64,000 bases of DNA from Saprospiraceae bacterium. GTDB taxonomy: Bacteria > Bacteroidota > Bacteroidia > Chitinophagales > Saprospiraceae. The notes under the pieces are model-generated. The model had not been told where the DNA came from, did no database searches, and was given only the letters and a program-made list of their open reading frames with translations. A program made the translations under genes and the position numbers. This document shows, one piece after another, positions 1-9,384 of the stretch. Numbering within the stretch: the stretch's first letter is position 1; each line of letters begins with the position of its first letter. The stretch is taken from positions 1 through 64,000 of the forward strand of contig JAHDIE010000009.1 in assembly GCA_020630955.1 (NCBI GenBank), in the 5' to 3' direction.

Positions 1-1
1 T

Positions 2-3000
2 AGGTGCATTATCATTGGTAAGATCTAGTGGAACATCTAAAGGACCAAGAATTCTGACATCATAAAACGCAATATTATTGTCCATTCCTTCAAGGAAAGC
101 ACCGCTATTTAATTCTCCCAAAGAACAATTTTCATCTAAGCTTAGATAAATTTCATCATTACAACTCATTGGCGTTTGTTCGAATACAAATAAGTTTGCC
201 CATTGGCTCGTTACAGCACAATCCGGGTCTGGTGTGTTATCAGATGTAACTACAACATAGTATGCAGTGGTTGTTTGAGCATTAGAAACTACAAGTGTGT
301 TTGAGGTAGCTCCAGGTATAGCTGTTCCAATCCCTCCAAAACTTTGATACCATTGATAAGTCAAAAGCGGGTCATTAGTGGCAGATGCTACTACACTAAA
401 AATTGCATCCTCTCCAGGGCATACAAAAACATCTGTTGGATGCTCTTCAATAGTTGGTTTAGGGTTTACTATAACATTTACGGAAGTAGATCCAGTACAG
501 CCATTCACGTCTGTCACAGTTAAAAAGTAAGTACCAGAATGTGTATTGACTTCTGTTGGGTTATAGATTATAAATGCATCTGTAGTGGTACTAGCTCCTA
601 ATGGCCCATCCCACATATATGAGTATGGTTCTGTACCATAAGATGAAACAACAAGTGCGTTTAATCTAAGTTGATTTGGTTCACATACATCCTCATGTTC
701 CATCTCAACCTCCATTGGAGGATAAAGATCTATTGAAATTGGAACAGCACAACCATAACAAATGAGACCAGTTACTGGATCAATATTAACAGAAACAGCC
801 CAATATATATCACCTGGAGTAATTAATACATTTGGAATAGTAATCGTAAGACCTGTACCTATCGAACCTGTAGTAACATCAATAGGTGGTGATGAAGAAG
901 GGCCAAACCAATATACATCAGTAGCATCACCTCCAATTGTTACCTCTAACTCCGCATCTCCATCTGGACAAATTAGAACTTGTTCTAATACAGGAACAGC
1001 ATTATTTGGGTTTGCACAAACAACCATTGTTGTTTCTGCATGTAAAACACAACCCTGTTCATCCAAATAATCATAACTAATCACATGAGTACCTGCTCCT
1101 GCAGCAGTTGCATCGAAGTCTGCAGTTCCATCCGCATTGTCAATTACCCCTGGTCCAGAAAATGTCCCAATAGGATCTATTGTCATTGAAGGAGAACCTA
1201 GCGGAATTGGACCAAACAATGAACCATCTCCATTTGGAAAACCTGTTGTTGCTCCACAGCCTGATGGACTTACCCAATCACCGGCAGTATATGTCCATAG
1301 GACTGATCCATCTAAATCAATCACAATTGTTCCAACTGCATCGCCGCAAGACCAACCATCTCCAAAGGAATCCTTAAAAGTTATATCGTAAGTATCTGTT
1401 GTTGGAAGACCCGTTGCCATCTGTCCCAAACCCGCACCTCCTGATGCAACAACAGCTCCTGAACTATTTGTGATACACCAAGATGTTTCTCCTGGAAATC
1501 CATCTGATGGGGCGTCTACAATAAAACCTCCAAGTAGAGGTGTAATCGTTCCTGTTATACATTCTTCAATCGTATTATTTAGTCCACATGAAGTAGCATC
1601 ATTATTTATAAACTCGCAAGCTTTTTCGCAAGTATTTATAGTTATAGTTGGTTGGTTCCAAACGCCAGCTATGGTGTTGCTACACCCATTATCATCTATC
1701 ACTGTAATTTCCCAAGATCCATCTACGATATCTGAAAGAGTAATTGTCCCCCCTTCAGAAACAGAAGTTGTTGCCAAGCTTCCATTTCCACCAGTGTTTG
1801 TTACGGTAAAACTTGAGGCATCATAACTCGGCATTCCTCCTGAAACATCGACTGTTAAAGTTCCTAAGAATGGGTCCGATCCACAAACTAATAGATCGTT
1901 AGCAAACTCAATTGGTGTCATGACAACAAATTCTTGACAAGCACCTATATCAAAACATTCACTTATTCCTGGACCACAATCATAGTCTATCAAACTGGTT
2001 CCTCCTGGTTCATCAAAAAGATATACTGGACATACGTAAAATGAGGTATTATAATTTGCGGCAAAATTACTTCCAACACCCCATCCATTATAGTCAACAT
2101 TTTGTGTTACACAACCTGGACCAAAATTTTCTAAAGGCGCACTTCCAGCAAAAGCACCAACCCAATTTGGTTCTGCTAGTATATTATCTGTACTTGGTAA
2201 GCCTGATAATATTGCAAAAGCAACACCTGGTGTACCAGATAATCCACATGGATCTGCCGGTGACATATTAAAGTTGTTATCAGAGGTAATGATTAATTTA
2301 TCAATGCCCTGTCCAAGGTCACACAAGATTGTTGTATTGGTTGAAATAGAACCAGCATTTGCGTCACAACCTGTAGTGCAATCTGGAGGAGCAACCAATG
2401 CCAACATTGCTGAACATGAAACATCACAATCTAAACTAACTACAATATCATCATTTGATGCATCGGCTGGTAATACTAAAGAAGCATTAAATGTACCAGA
2501 AGAACCTGCTGCCGTAGCAATTGGTCCTTGCTCAACACCTCCTACGGTAATGCTCAAATTTCCTGCACAAACATTGTCCCAATCTACTTGAAAATCTAAG
2601 TTGTATGTATTTGTTCCTGGATCACATGGTGTAGTAACAAGGTTTAATATGTCTACACTACATATCGGTGCACAGGAAGCTGGAGCAGTTACAGCAACTG
2701 TTGAAGTACATGCTGCATCGCAATCAAAAACTACCACGATATCATCGTTTGATGAATCGGAAGGTAGATTTAAAGATAGAGTTATTGTCCCAGAAGAACC
2801 TGCAGTTGCTGCAAATGGACCTTGTTCCACACCACCAACTATTACACTTAAGTTTCCATCACAAGCACCTGAATAATTAACTTCGAAACTAAGTGAGTAA
2901 GTGTCCGTTCCTGGATCACAAGCACCAACTGATAAGTTATCAATACTTACAGAACAAACTAAGCCTGGACTTTCAAACATAATGGTTGTACCGGAAGCTT

Positions 3001-3532
3001 CTGGTATTGGATCACAGTCTGCATTTGTCCAACTACCAGTAGATCCATCACCAGAAACATTCATTGTAGGTGTATATGGTTCAGGGCTTCCATTCGGTGG
3101 ACAGGTTCCAGTAAATGTTGCAGTAAAGCAAGCTGTCCATGGTCCTGTTTCGTCAGATTCACCAAAATTATTGGTTGGATCACCATCGCCATCAGAATCG
3201 ATATAATATCCTGGATCTAATCCACAACAATCAGTAAATATCCAGTCTCCTGTACCTGAAATACTCATACCTGTTACCGTCCAGTTAGGATCAGAGGATG
3301 GAAATATTCCATGAATCCAATTTGTACCCGTTTCAGTAAAGCTGGTAATGGTATAACACCAATCCACACTTAGGTCTAATGTACAGTCATAATTACTAGT
3401 TCCAGAAATTAACGTTCCGGTTATTGTCGGACCAGTTGAAAAACTTGTCCCATTTGCACACCCTTGAGCCTTTAAATCAAAAGACCAAAAAACAAATATA
3501 CTCAGAAAGGCTATTAGAATTTTATTCATCAT
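2..3532 (-). CDS. Giant secreted multidomain adhesin-like protein (5' part, runs off the left edge)
   Basis: A frame with no stop that I could see runs on the minus strand from a double ATG at 3532/3529 to the window edge, giving at least 1177 residues; it is absent from the ORF track because its stop lies outside. The N-terminus (MMNKILIAFLSIFVFWSFDLKAQG) is a signal peptide. The mature part is rich in Gly, Thr, Ser, Asp and paired Cys, holds two tandem 98-residue repeats, a DSFGDGW segment typical of Bacteroidota surface proteins, and near the edge an Ig-like stretch (YQWYQSFGG). Such proteins are usually exported by the type IX system and act in adhesion or as extracellular structure; the C-terminal sorting domain would lie outside the window. 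Exact function unknown. All plus-strand track ORFs in 762-3206 are shadows of it. Confidence 0.85.
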   Translation of the reverse strand, partial: MMNKILIAFLSIFVFWSFDLKAQGCANGTSFSTGPTITGTLISGTSNYDCTLDLSVDWCYTITSFTETGTNWIHGIFPSSDPNWTVTGMSISGTGDWIFTDCCGLDPGYYIDSDGDGDPTNNFGESDETGPWTACFTATFTGTCPPNGSPEPYTPTMNVSGDGSTGSWTNADCDPIPEASGTTIMFESPGLVCSVSIDNLSVGACDPGTDTYSLSFEVNYSGACDGNLSVIVGGVEQGPFAATAGSSGTITLSLNLPSDSSNDDIVVVFDCDAACTSTVAVTAPASCAPICSVDILNLVTTPCDPGTNTYNLDFQVDWDNVCAGNLSITVGGVEQGPIATAAGSSGTFNASLVLPADASNDDIVVSLDCDVSCSAMLALVAPPDCTTGCDANAGSISTNTTILCDLGQGIDKLIITSDNNFNMSPADPCGLSGTPGVAFAILSGLPSTDNILAEPNWVGAFAGSAPLENFGPGCVTQNVDYNGWGVGSNFAANYNTSFYVCPVYLFDEPGGTSLIDYDCGPGISECFDIGACQEFVVMTPIEFANDLLVCGSDPFLGTLTVDVSGGMPSYDASSFTVTNTGGNGSLATTSVSEGGTITLSDIVDGSWEITVIDDNGCSNTIAGVWNQPTITINTCEKACEFINNDATSCGLNNTIEECITGTITPLLGGFIVDAPSDGFPGETSWCITNSSGAVVASGGAGLGQMATGLPTTDTYDITFKDSFGDGWSCGDAVGTIVIDLDGSVLWTYTAGDWVSPSGCGATTGFPNGDGSLFGPIPLGSPSMTIDPIGTFSGPGVIDNADGTADFDATAAGAGTHVISYDYLDEQGCVLHAETTMVVCANPNNAVPVLEQVLICPDGDAELEVTIGGDATDVYWFGPSSSPPIDVTTGSIGTGLTITIPNVLITPGDIYWAVSVNIDPVTGLICYGCAVPISIDLYPPMEVEMEHEDVCEPNQLRLNALVVSSYGTEPYSYMWDGPLGASTTTDAFIIYNPTEVNTHSGTYFLTVTDVNGCTGSTSVNVIVNPKPTIEEHPTDVFVCPGEDAIFSVVASATNDPLLTYQWYQSFGGIGTAIPGATSNTLVVSNAQTTTAYYVVVTSDNTPDPDCAVTSQWANLFVFEQTPMSCNDEIYLSLDENCSLGELNSGAFLEGMDNNIAFYDVRILGPLDVPLDLTNDNAP
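2369..2956 (-). repeat. Two tandem 98-residue protein repeats (294 bp each)
   Basis: Inside the giant secreted protein, unit 1 (2663-2956) begins CSVSIDNL and unit 2 (2369-2662) begins CSVDILNL. They align without gaps over 98 residues, with 56 identities by hand count, including the blocks GGVEQGP, AGSSGT and SNDDIVV. Each has six Cys at matching positions. The pattern suggests duplication of one disulfide-stabilised beta domain. Confidence 0.85.
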
Positions 3533-3560
3533 TTAGAATTCAAATTGATTTGAGAAAGTT

Positions 3561-3935
3561 TTATAGTTTAGACTTCATTGACATAAGAATACTTCTTATG
3601 ACCATGGCGGTTTTCGTATCTGGCGAGATCGACTTTCTAATATTATCCCAGACTTCATAATTTTCCTTAGATATGTCTAGCATTTCATCTAATAAAATAT
3701 CATCCATAGGAATGGTGCTATATTCTTCATAGCATTGTTTTAATTTTGCTAGTTGATCTAAGTATAAATCTTGATCATTATCGTCAAGAATCAACATAAT
3801 GTCTGTTAGATTTCCTCCAAAGGAGTCAACTACATTAAAGTTTCCAAAAAGTTCTTTTTGATTCGGATGCTTTGATTGGCTAAATGAAGCATTAGCACAT
3901 AGCATTGCTATGATAAAAATGGCAATTATCCTCAT
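3561..3935 (-). CDS. Small secreted protein of unknown function
   Basis: A 124-residue protein beginning MRIIAIFIIAMLCANASFSQS, a clear signal peptide with probable cleavage after FSQ. The mature ~105 residues are acidic, with many Asp and Glu, and no family is recognised. It lies 28 bp upstream of the giant secreted protein on the same strand, so the two may be cotranscribed; that could mean a shared surface role but is inference only. Length and composition are normal for a real gene, and no better frame overlaps it. Confidence 0.65.
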   Translation of the reverse strand: MRIIAIFIIAMLCANASFSQSKHPNQKELFGNFNVVDSFGGNLTDIMLILDDNDQDLYLDQLAKLKQCYEEYSTIPMDDILLDEMLDISKENYEVWDNIRKSISPDTKTAMVIRSILMSMKSKL

Positions 3936-4267
3936 TGGTTAAGTTTTGTTTCGTCAATTAATCTTTATAGTATAATTGGGGCTATACTTAATGAGGTTAT
4001 GCCTTTTGGAAATTATCCTTTGCTTAAATTTTATTTGGGGAAGAGTTTATAAATGTATAAATTTTTGACTTTATACAAAGAAATTCTTTATATATAATAT
4101 ATCTCATGTGTTCTAGTGTTGTTTTTTTGTTACAAACGGCTCAGTGTGACCGTTAATTAAGACATATTTAGGATAAAATCTAGATAAAATGTTTATGTAC
4201 TCTTTCGGAAAATTGTTTTCTAATAAAAACAAGGCAATCTCTCCAATGTTAGACTGTCTCCTATTCC
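3936..4267. other. Intergenic region between divergent genes
   Basis: About 330 AT-rich bases between the small secreted protein (minus) and prfA (plus). Apart from the prfA -7 box at its right end I see no RNA gene or strong hairpin. One minus-strand frame of 59 codons with a GTG start (4113-4292) exists, but support for it is too weak to annotate it as a gene. Confidence 0.5.
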
Positions 4268-4275
4268 TATATTTG
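4268..4275 (+). promoter_or_regulatory. Candidate -7 box for prfA
   Basis: TATATTTG matches the Bacteroidota -7 consensus TAnnTTTG exactly and lies 17 bp before the prfA ATG. No good TTTG element sits 19-21 bp upstream, so support is from one box only. Confidence 0.45.
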
Positions 4276-4292
4276 TAACAGAAACCGAACAC

Positions 4293-5366
4293 ATGCTCAA
4301 AAAATTAGAATCCATACATAATAAGTTTCTTCACACACAAGAACTACTTTCAGATCCAGAGGTCGTTTCTAATATGAAGAAGTTTACAAAACTCAACAAA
4401 GAATACAAAGAACTTAAGTCATTCTCTGACGTCTATCAAGAATATAAAACACTTCTCGATAATATCGATAATGCAACAGAAATGCTTGCAGATGATGATA
4501 AAGAAATGAAGGAGATGGCTCAAATGGAGCTTTCTGAACTAAAGCCTAAAGTAGCAGAAATAGAAGAAAAGATTAAAATTATGCTGATTCCTAAAGATCC
4601 AGAAGATAGCAAGGATGTCGTCCTTGAAATTCGTTCAGGAACTGGTGGAGATGAAGCTAGTATTTTTGCTGGTGATCTATACCGCATGTACAACAAATTT
4701 TTCGAGTCGAAAGGTTGGAAAACAGAAGTTGTCGATGTAAATGAAGGCACTGTTGGAGGTTATAACAAGATTGTTATTGAAGTATATGGAACAGACATTT
4801 ATGGAAATTTAAAATTTGAGTCGGGAGCTCACAGAGTTCAAAGGGTTCCAAAAACAGAATCTCAAGGTAGAGTCCATACCTCTGCTGCTACCGTTGCAGT
4901 AATTCCAAAATTTGAAGTAGAAGATATAGATATAAAAAAAGATGATCTAAAGGTGGATACCTTTAGGGCCAGTGGAGCTGGTGGTCAACATGTAAATAAG
5001 ACCGAATCTGGGGTAAGGTTTACACACCTTCCCACTGGTATAGCTGCAGAAAGTACAGATAGTCGATCTCAGCACAAAAACAGGGAAATTGCACTTCAAA
5101 GACTCTATGTAAAGGTAAGAGAGGTCCAAAAAGAAAAAATTTATTCTGAGCAAAAAGAACAAAGAAAGTCTCTTGTAGGCTCTGGTGATAGATCTGACAA
5201 AATTAGAACATACAATTATCCTCAAAATCGAGTTACAGACCATAGAATAGGTTTGACACTTTATAAGTTAGACACTATTATCGAAGGAGATCTTGGTCAG
5301 GTAATAGAGGCATTACAAGTTTATGAAAATGCCGAAAAAATGAAATCTGAAGACAGTCTCAGTTAA
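4293..5366 (+). CDS. prfA: Peptide chain release factor 1
   Basis: RF1 recognises UAA and UAG in the ribosomal A site and triggers release of the finished peptide. The 357-residue length is normal for the family. Residues 186-188 read PKT, the PxT tripeptide of RF1 (RF2 would have SPF), inside RVPKTESQGRVHTSA. The catalytic GGQ is at 230-232 in GAGGQHVNKTESGVR. The N-terminal helical domain (1-100) precedes the RF1 family core. The ATG at 4293 fits the family N-terminus. A lipoprotein gene follows after 9 bp, so cotranscription is likely. prfB usually carries a programmed frameshift; none is present here, as expected for RF1. Confidence 0.97.
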   Translation: MLKKLESIHNKFLHTQELLSDPEVVSNMKKFTKLNKEYKELKSFSDVYQEYKTLLDNIDNATEMLADDDKEMKEMAQMELSELKPKVAEIEEKIKIMLIPKDPEDSKDVVLEIRSGTGGDEASIFAGDLYRMYNKFFESKGWKTEVVDVNEGTVGGYNKIVIEVYGTDIYGNLKFESGAHRVQRVPKTESQGRVHTSAATVAVIPKFEVEDIDIKKDDLKVDTFRASGAGGQHVNKTESGVRFTHLPTGIAAESTDSRSQHKNREIALQRLYVKVREVQKEKIYSEQKEQRKSLVGSGDRSDKIRTYNYPQNRVTDHRIGLTLYKLDTIIEGDLGQVIEALQVYENAEKMKSEDSLS

Positions 5367-5375
5367 TAACTAATT

Positions 5376-5867
5376 ATGAAACATTTTTATAGATTTATTT
5401 TTGTTCTACTAATTGGCTCTTTCTTTCTATCATGTAAGACAGAAGGTAGCGAGATCTTAGGAACATGGTATACAAACGGGACTTTGGGTCCAATGAAAAT
5501 CGAAATCCAATCAAGTAAAGGGAAGTTTATTGGATTTTTGGTAGAACAGCAAGTCAATGGAAGTTTTATTCAAGGAGGTACTGAGCTAAAGGATCTTATT
5601 TTTCGTGATTTAGAATATAAAGATGGGAAATACCTAAACGGATTGTTTTTACAAAATCCAAAAGGTTCCAATCCCTGCGACTTTAAAATGACTTTTTACA
5701 CACAAGATAAAAGATCGATGCGTGCAGCCCATCAATGTAATACAATCAATAGATTAGAGTTCTTCGAAAGAGACGGATACCCAGAAAAACCATATATCGA
5801 TTCAAAAGTAAATACAATTTCATTAGATCAATTACTAAAGGCAAATCCAAATAACAAAAAGAAGTAA
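5376..5867 (+). CDS. DUF2147-like lipoprotein
   Basis: 163 residues with a lipoprotein signal, LLIGSFFLSCK, putting the lipidated Cys at about residue 20. The mature part resembles the DUF2147 family: an opening GTWYTNG, a KxxGFLVEQQ strand, then a segment around DLEYKDGKYLNGLFLQNPKGSNPC and a late basic strand. The match is by pattern only and the conserved tryptophans are fewer than usual. It would sit in the inner leaflet of the outer membrane or the periplasmic side. It lies 9 bp behind prfA. Function unknown. Confidence 0.7.
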   Translation: MKHFYRFIFVLLIGSFFLSCKTEGSEILGTWYTNGTLGPMKIEIQSSKGKFIGFLVEQQVNGSFIQGGTELKDLIFRDLEYKDGKYLNGLFLQNPKGSNPCDFKMTFYTQDKRSMRAAHQCNTINRLEFFERDGYPEKPYIDSKVNTISLDQLLKANPNNKKK

Positions 5868-5879
5868 TTGTCCTAAGCA

Positions 5880-5910
5880 TTGTTTCCCAACTTTAATTGA
5901 AATATCTTTG
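5880..5910 (+). promoter_or_regulatory. Promoter of the 176-residue gene and rnr
   Basis: TTG at 5880-5882 and TATCTTTG at 5903-5910 (exact TAnnTTTG) are 20 bp apart, the normal Bacteroidota spacing. Transcription should begin at about 5914-5917, right at the GTG start codon at 5916. Confidence 0.6.
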
Positions 5911-5915
5911 TCCCC

Positions 5916-6446
5916 GTGGAAAAAATCAAGGACATAACATTTTCTGAATTTTTAAAGATTTTCCCAGACACTTCTTTCCCTGCAGTTATTTCCAAGGATA
6001 GCATTTTAGAATTTTCTAGAAACAATATCGCATTACCGGCTGTTGCTATCTCGAAGTATATTCTAACTTGGGATCCTGACACAAGTGAGTATGTTGAATA
6101 TATTCCCTGTTTTAAGTTTCAATTAGAAAAAGACTTTGTTGCAATAGTGTATCACAAAGCAGAGCTTTTAAAATATGAATACTTTTTAGCCGTTCTAGAT
6201 AAAAAAGGAAATCTAATTTCAAGAAAAGTAATTGCCGGATTGATTTCCGATGGAAAACAAACCATACAATCTGCAGCAACCATTACCAATGACTTTAGCA
6301 TTCATATTGCTGGAGCTAACTCAACTGACACTCACCTCTTTGATGGTAATGATTCAAAACAAATTTATATGGAGATTCTTGCCAATGGGCAGATTGTCTC
6401 CATAAATGATGAAGAAAAAAATGACAAAACACAAGAAAAAAAGTAA
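5916..6446 (+). CDS. Hypothetical cytoplasmic protein overlapping rnr
   Basis: 176 residues from a GTG start; no ATG is available near the N-terminus. There is no signal peptide or membrane segment. The protein is of mixed alpha/beta composition with a lysine-rich tail (NDEEKNDKTQEKK). No family is recognised. Its last 41 bp overlap the first codons of rnr in another frame, or about 26 bp if rnr starts at 6421, which implies coupled expression with RNase R. A good promoter ends only five bases upstream of the GTG, so the transcript may be leaderless. Confidence 0.75.
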   Translation: MEKIKDITFSEFLKIFPDTSFPAVISKDSILEFSRNNIALPAVAISKYILTWDPDTSEYVEYIPCFKFQLEKDFVAIVYHKAELLKYEYFLAVLDKKGNLISRKVIAGLISDGKQTIQSAATITNDFSIHIAGANSTDTHLFDGNDSKQIYMEILANGQIVSINDEEKNDKTQEKK

Positions 6447-8586
6447 AAAAGCTAACAGTAATTATCTAAAGAAAAAAATTGTTTCTGTACTCTTAGCAAA
6501 TCCCAAAAAAAGATACTCTCCAAAATCAATTAAAAAGAAACTAAAGTTTTCAAACTCTACTGATCAAGTACGTGCCGTTATGGATGAACTTGTCGCCAGT
6601 AAAAAAATCCTCAAAATAAAACCTGAAGTCTATAAAGCAAACAAAAACTTTATCAAAAAAGTTATTGAAAATTCTTTAAACACCTACAAGGGTATCGTTG
6701 ATATGACCAAAAGGGGTGCTGGGTTTATTTTAGTAGAAGGCCTAGAGGAAGATGTATTTGTTCCCTCTAAGTTTTTAATGGGAGCAATGAATAAAGACGA
6801 AGTTTTGGTCTCTGTATCTGAAAATTCAAGAGGCAAACGTCCATCAGGTAAAGTAATCGAAATTTTAAAAAGAAACATCACACAGGTTGTTGGTAAATTC
6901 CGAAAACTTAACCGCTTTGCTGTTGTCGAATATAAAGGCAAGCATGGTATCATTGACGTAAATGTTAACCCTGAAGACTTCAATGGTGCAGTAAATGGTG
7001 ATTCAGTTTTAGTGGAAATTACCTCATGGGGTAAAAATCAAAATAAATCCCTTTGGGGAAAAGTTGATGAAGTTCTTACAGAAACGGATGCACATAATTT
7101 TGCAATGCAACAAATTATTATTGAAAATGGCTTTGAATTAAGTTTTCCTGATGAAGTGATTACTGCAACCAAAAAACTGTCTCAAAACATTTCAGAACAA
7201 GAAATTGCATTGAGAAAAGACCTCAGAGAAATTACAACAATTACTATTGATCCGTTAACTGCTCAAGATTTTGATGACGCGCTATCTATTAGAACCCTTG
7301 AGAATGGAAATACAGAAGTGGGTGTGCATATTGCTGATGTAAGCCATTATGTAAAACCAGATTCCGTTATTGATAAAGAAGCATTTAGACGAAGTACGTC
7401 TGTCTATTTAGTTGACAGATGTGTTCCCATGCTTCCAGAATTATTATCAAACAAACTTTGTTCTTTAAGACCTAATGAGAATAGTTTGTGCTTCTCAGCA
7501 ATTTTTGAGTTTAATGATAAAAATAAAATAATTTCTGAATGGTTTGGTAAGACCGTCATTCATTCAGATAGAAGATTTACTTATGAAGAAGCTCAAGAAA
7601 TTATTGAAAATGGGGAAGGTGAATATTCAGACGAACTTTTGAGATTAAACAAGATTGCCAAAAAGCTAAGAAAACAGCGATATAAAAATGGAGCGATATC
7701 TTTTGAAACAGAAGAAGTTCAATTTAAATTGGATGAAAACAATCGTCCTGTTGACATCTATGTCAAAGAAAGAAAAGATGCGCACCTTTTAGTAGAAGAT
7801 TTTATGTTGCTAGCTAATAAATCTGTGGCCATTTTTGTTTCCAATAAAGGAAAAGAAAAACAAATTGTTCCTTTTGTCTATCGAGTTCATGATCTTCCCA
7901 ATATGGAAAGACTTACAGACTTTAGTCTTTTTGCCAAAGAACTTGGATTTAATATGAATTTGGACACACCTAAAAATATTGCTAAATCCTTCAACTCAAT
8001 GGCAAAGGCAGCACAAGAAGATGAGCTCGTAGCTTTATTACAACCTCTTGCGATTAGGACTATGTCTAAAGCTATTTATACAACAGAGAACATTGGTCAT
8101 TATGGTTTAGCATTTGAGCACTATACTCATTTTACCTCTCCTATACGAAGATACTCAGATTTACTTGTACACAGAATATTAGAAAAGAATATTGATAGCA
8201 CCTTAAGAGTCAAAAAAGAAGAACTCGAAGCTAAATGTGGCCATATTTCAAAAATGGAAAGATCTGCTATGGATGCAGAAAGGGAATCTGTTAAATATAA
8301 ACAAGTCGAATATCTCTTGGATAAAATAGGCCAAGAATTTGAAGGCTTTATATCAGGCATGATAGATTCTGGAATTTTTGTACAATTAAAAGAATCTAAA
8401 GCAGAAGGTCTTATTCGATTTGATCAACTTGATGAACCATATGAACTACACGAAAGTAGGTTATATGCAATAGGAATTCGATCAAAAAGTAGAATCACAA
8501 TGGGAATGAAGGTTATGGTAAAAGTAGTGGACGCAGATATGGAATTAAGACAAGTAGATTTAGATCTTATTGACATAATAAAATAA
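6406..8586 (+). CDS. rnr: Ribonuclease R
   Basis: Processive 3'-5' exoribonuclease that degrades structured RNA and takes part in RNA quality control. 726 residues, near the family norm. Order: lysine-rich start and winged-helix-like segment (to about 90), cold-shock OB domains, the RNB catalytic domain with the metal-binding motif TIDPLTAQDFDDALSI, and a C-terminal S1 domain (FEGFISGMIDSGIFVQL). HYTHFTSPIRRYSDLLVHR is the conserved late RNB motif. In-frame ATGs at 6406, 6409 and 6421 are all possible; 6421 gives the smallest overlap with the gene before. The next gene starts on the base after its stop. Confidence 0.96.
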   Translation: MMKKKMTKHKKKSKKANSNYLKKKIVSVLLANPKKRYSPKSIKKKLKFSNSTDQVRAVMDELVASKKILKIKPEVYKANKNFIKKVIENSLNTYKGIVDMTKRGAGFILVEGLEEDVFVPSKFLMGAMNKDEVLVSVSENSRGKRPSGKVIEILKRNITQVVGKFRKLNRFAVVEYKGKHGIIDVNVNPEDFNGAVNGDSVLVEITSWGKNQNKSLWGKVDEVLTETDAHNFAMQQIIIENGFELSFPDEVITATKKLSQNISEQEIALRKDLREITTITIDPLTAQDFDDALSIRTLENGNTEVGVHIADVSHYVKPDSVIDKEAFRRSTSVYLVDRCVPMLPELLSNKLCSLRPNENSLCFSAIFEFNDKNKIISEWFGKTVIHSDRRFTYEEAQEIIENGEGEYSDELLRLNKIAKKLRKQRYKNGAISFETEEVQFKLDENNRPVDIYVKERKDAHLLVEDFMLLANKSVAIFVSNKGKEKQIVPFVYRVHDLPNMERLTDFSLFAKELGFNMNLDTPKNIAKSFNSMAKAAQEDELVALLQPLAIRTMSKAIYTTENIGHYGLAFEHYTHFTSPIRRYSDLLVHRILEKNIDSTLRVKKEELEAKCGHISKMERSAMDAERESVKYKQVEYLLDKIGQEFEGFISGMIDSGIFVQLKESKAEGLIRFDQLDEPYELHESRLYAIGIRSKSRITMGMKVMVKVVDADMELRQVDLDLIDIIK

Positions 8587-9309
8587 ATGAAAAATATTTG
8601 GACACTAGTGTTAATAACATTTTTACTTTCATGCAAAGAAAATCATTCTTCAAAGTTTAGAATTTCTGAGTCAAATATCATTATTCATCCAGACAGATAT
8701 AATGTAGGGTTCTTAATCATGGATGGTGTATATAATACTGAATTAACGGCACCTTTCGATATTTTTCAACACACTATTTTTAGAGACAGTATAAAAGCAA
8801 TGAACACCTTTCTTATTGCAAAGACAAAAGATATTGTAACAAGCTTCGAAGGTATTCGTATTATTCCCGATTTTAGTTATCGGGAGTCATTTCCAAAAAT
8901 TGATATTCTTGTTGTCCCCAGTGCGGAACATCATTTAGATACAGACCTTGAAGACAATGAACTTATTTCATTTATTCAGTCTGTTGACAAGGATGCCCAG
9001 TACGTTACCTCTCATTGTGATGGCGCTTTTTTGTTAGCAAAAGCTGGTCTCTTAAATAAGGTTACGAGCACAACATTCCCATCAGACATTGAGAAATACA
9101 AAGAGATGTTTCCAAGTCTATCTGTACAAGATTCTGTACTATTTGTTCATGATGGAAAATACATTACTTCTGCAGGTGGAGCAAAATCATTTGAAGCATC
9201 ATTATATTTAACGGAAGTTCTATATGGTTCTGAAATTGCAAAACGCTTAGCAAAGGGTTTGGTTATAGATTGGGATCTCTCGACAGTTAATCACCTTGTA
9301 ATCGAATAG
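8587..9309 (+). CDS. DJ-1/PfpI family lipoprotein
   Basis: 240 residues with a lipobox (TFLLSCK, Cys16), so a lipid-anchored, exported protein. The rest is a DJ-1/PfpI (class I glutamine-amidotransferase-like) domain: NVGFLIMDGVYNTELTAPFDIF at the start, DILVVPS in the middle, and the nucleophile elbow YVTSHCDGAFLLAKAGLL with Cys144. This subgroup resembles the N-terminal domain of GlxA-type AraC regulators, but no DNA-binding domain follows. The substrate is unknown. The start codon directly follows the rnr stop, so they share a transcript. Confidence 0.85.
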   Translation: MKNIWTLVLITFLLSCKENHSSKFRISESNIIIHPDRYNVGFLIMDGVYNTELTAPFDIFQHTIFRDSIKAMNTFLIAKTKDIVTSFEGIRIIPDFSYRESFPKIDILVVPSAEHHLDTDLEDNELISFIQSVDKDAQYVTSHCDGAFLLAKAGLLNKVTSTTFPSDIEKYKEMFPSLSVQDSVLFVHDGKYITSAGGAKSFEASLYLTEVLYGSEIAKRLAKGLVIDWDLSTVNHLVIE

Positions 9310-9335
9310 TAAAGCTCTTTAAGGCACAATTACTA

Positions 9336-9365
9336 TTTGCGCTTGACGCAGAATTGACTATTTTG
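9336..9365 (+). promoter_or_regulatory. Weak candidate promoter for the DUF819 gene
   Basis: TTTG at 9336-9339 is followed after 19 bp by TATTTTG at 9359-9365, one base short of TAnnTTTG. It lies 19 bp before the start codon. Confidence 0.35.
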
Positions 9366-9384
9366 CAGTACAAGCCAACAAATT

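Noticed and set aside
762-3206. Chain of plus-strand ORFs opposite the giant secreted protein
   Set aside because: They are shadows of the Thr/Ser/Gly/Pro-rich minus-strand frame, with low-complexity composition and no family features.
4113-4292. 59-codon minus-strand frame with GTG start (contains IALFLLENNFPKEYINIL) upstream of prfA
   Set aside because: The composition looks protein-like, but it has a poor start, no visible promoter or ribosome site, no family match and would overlap the prfA promoter.
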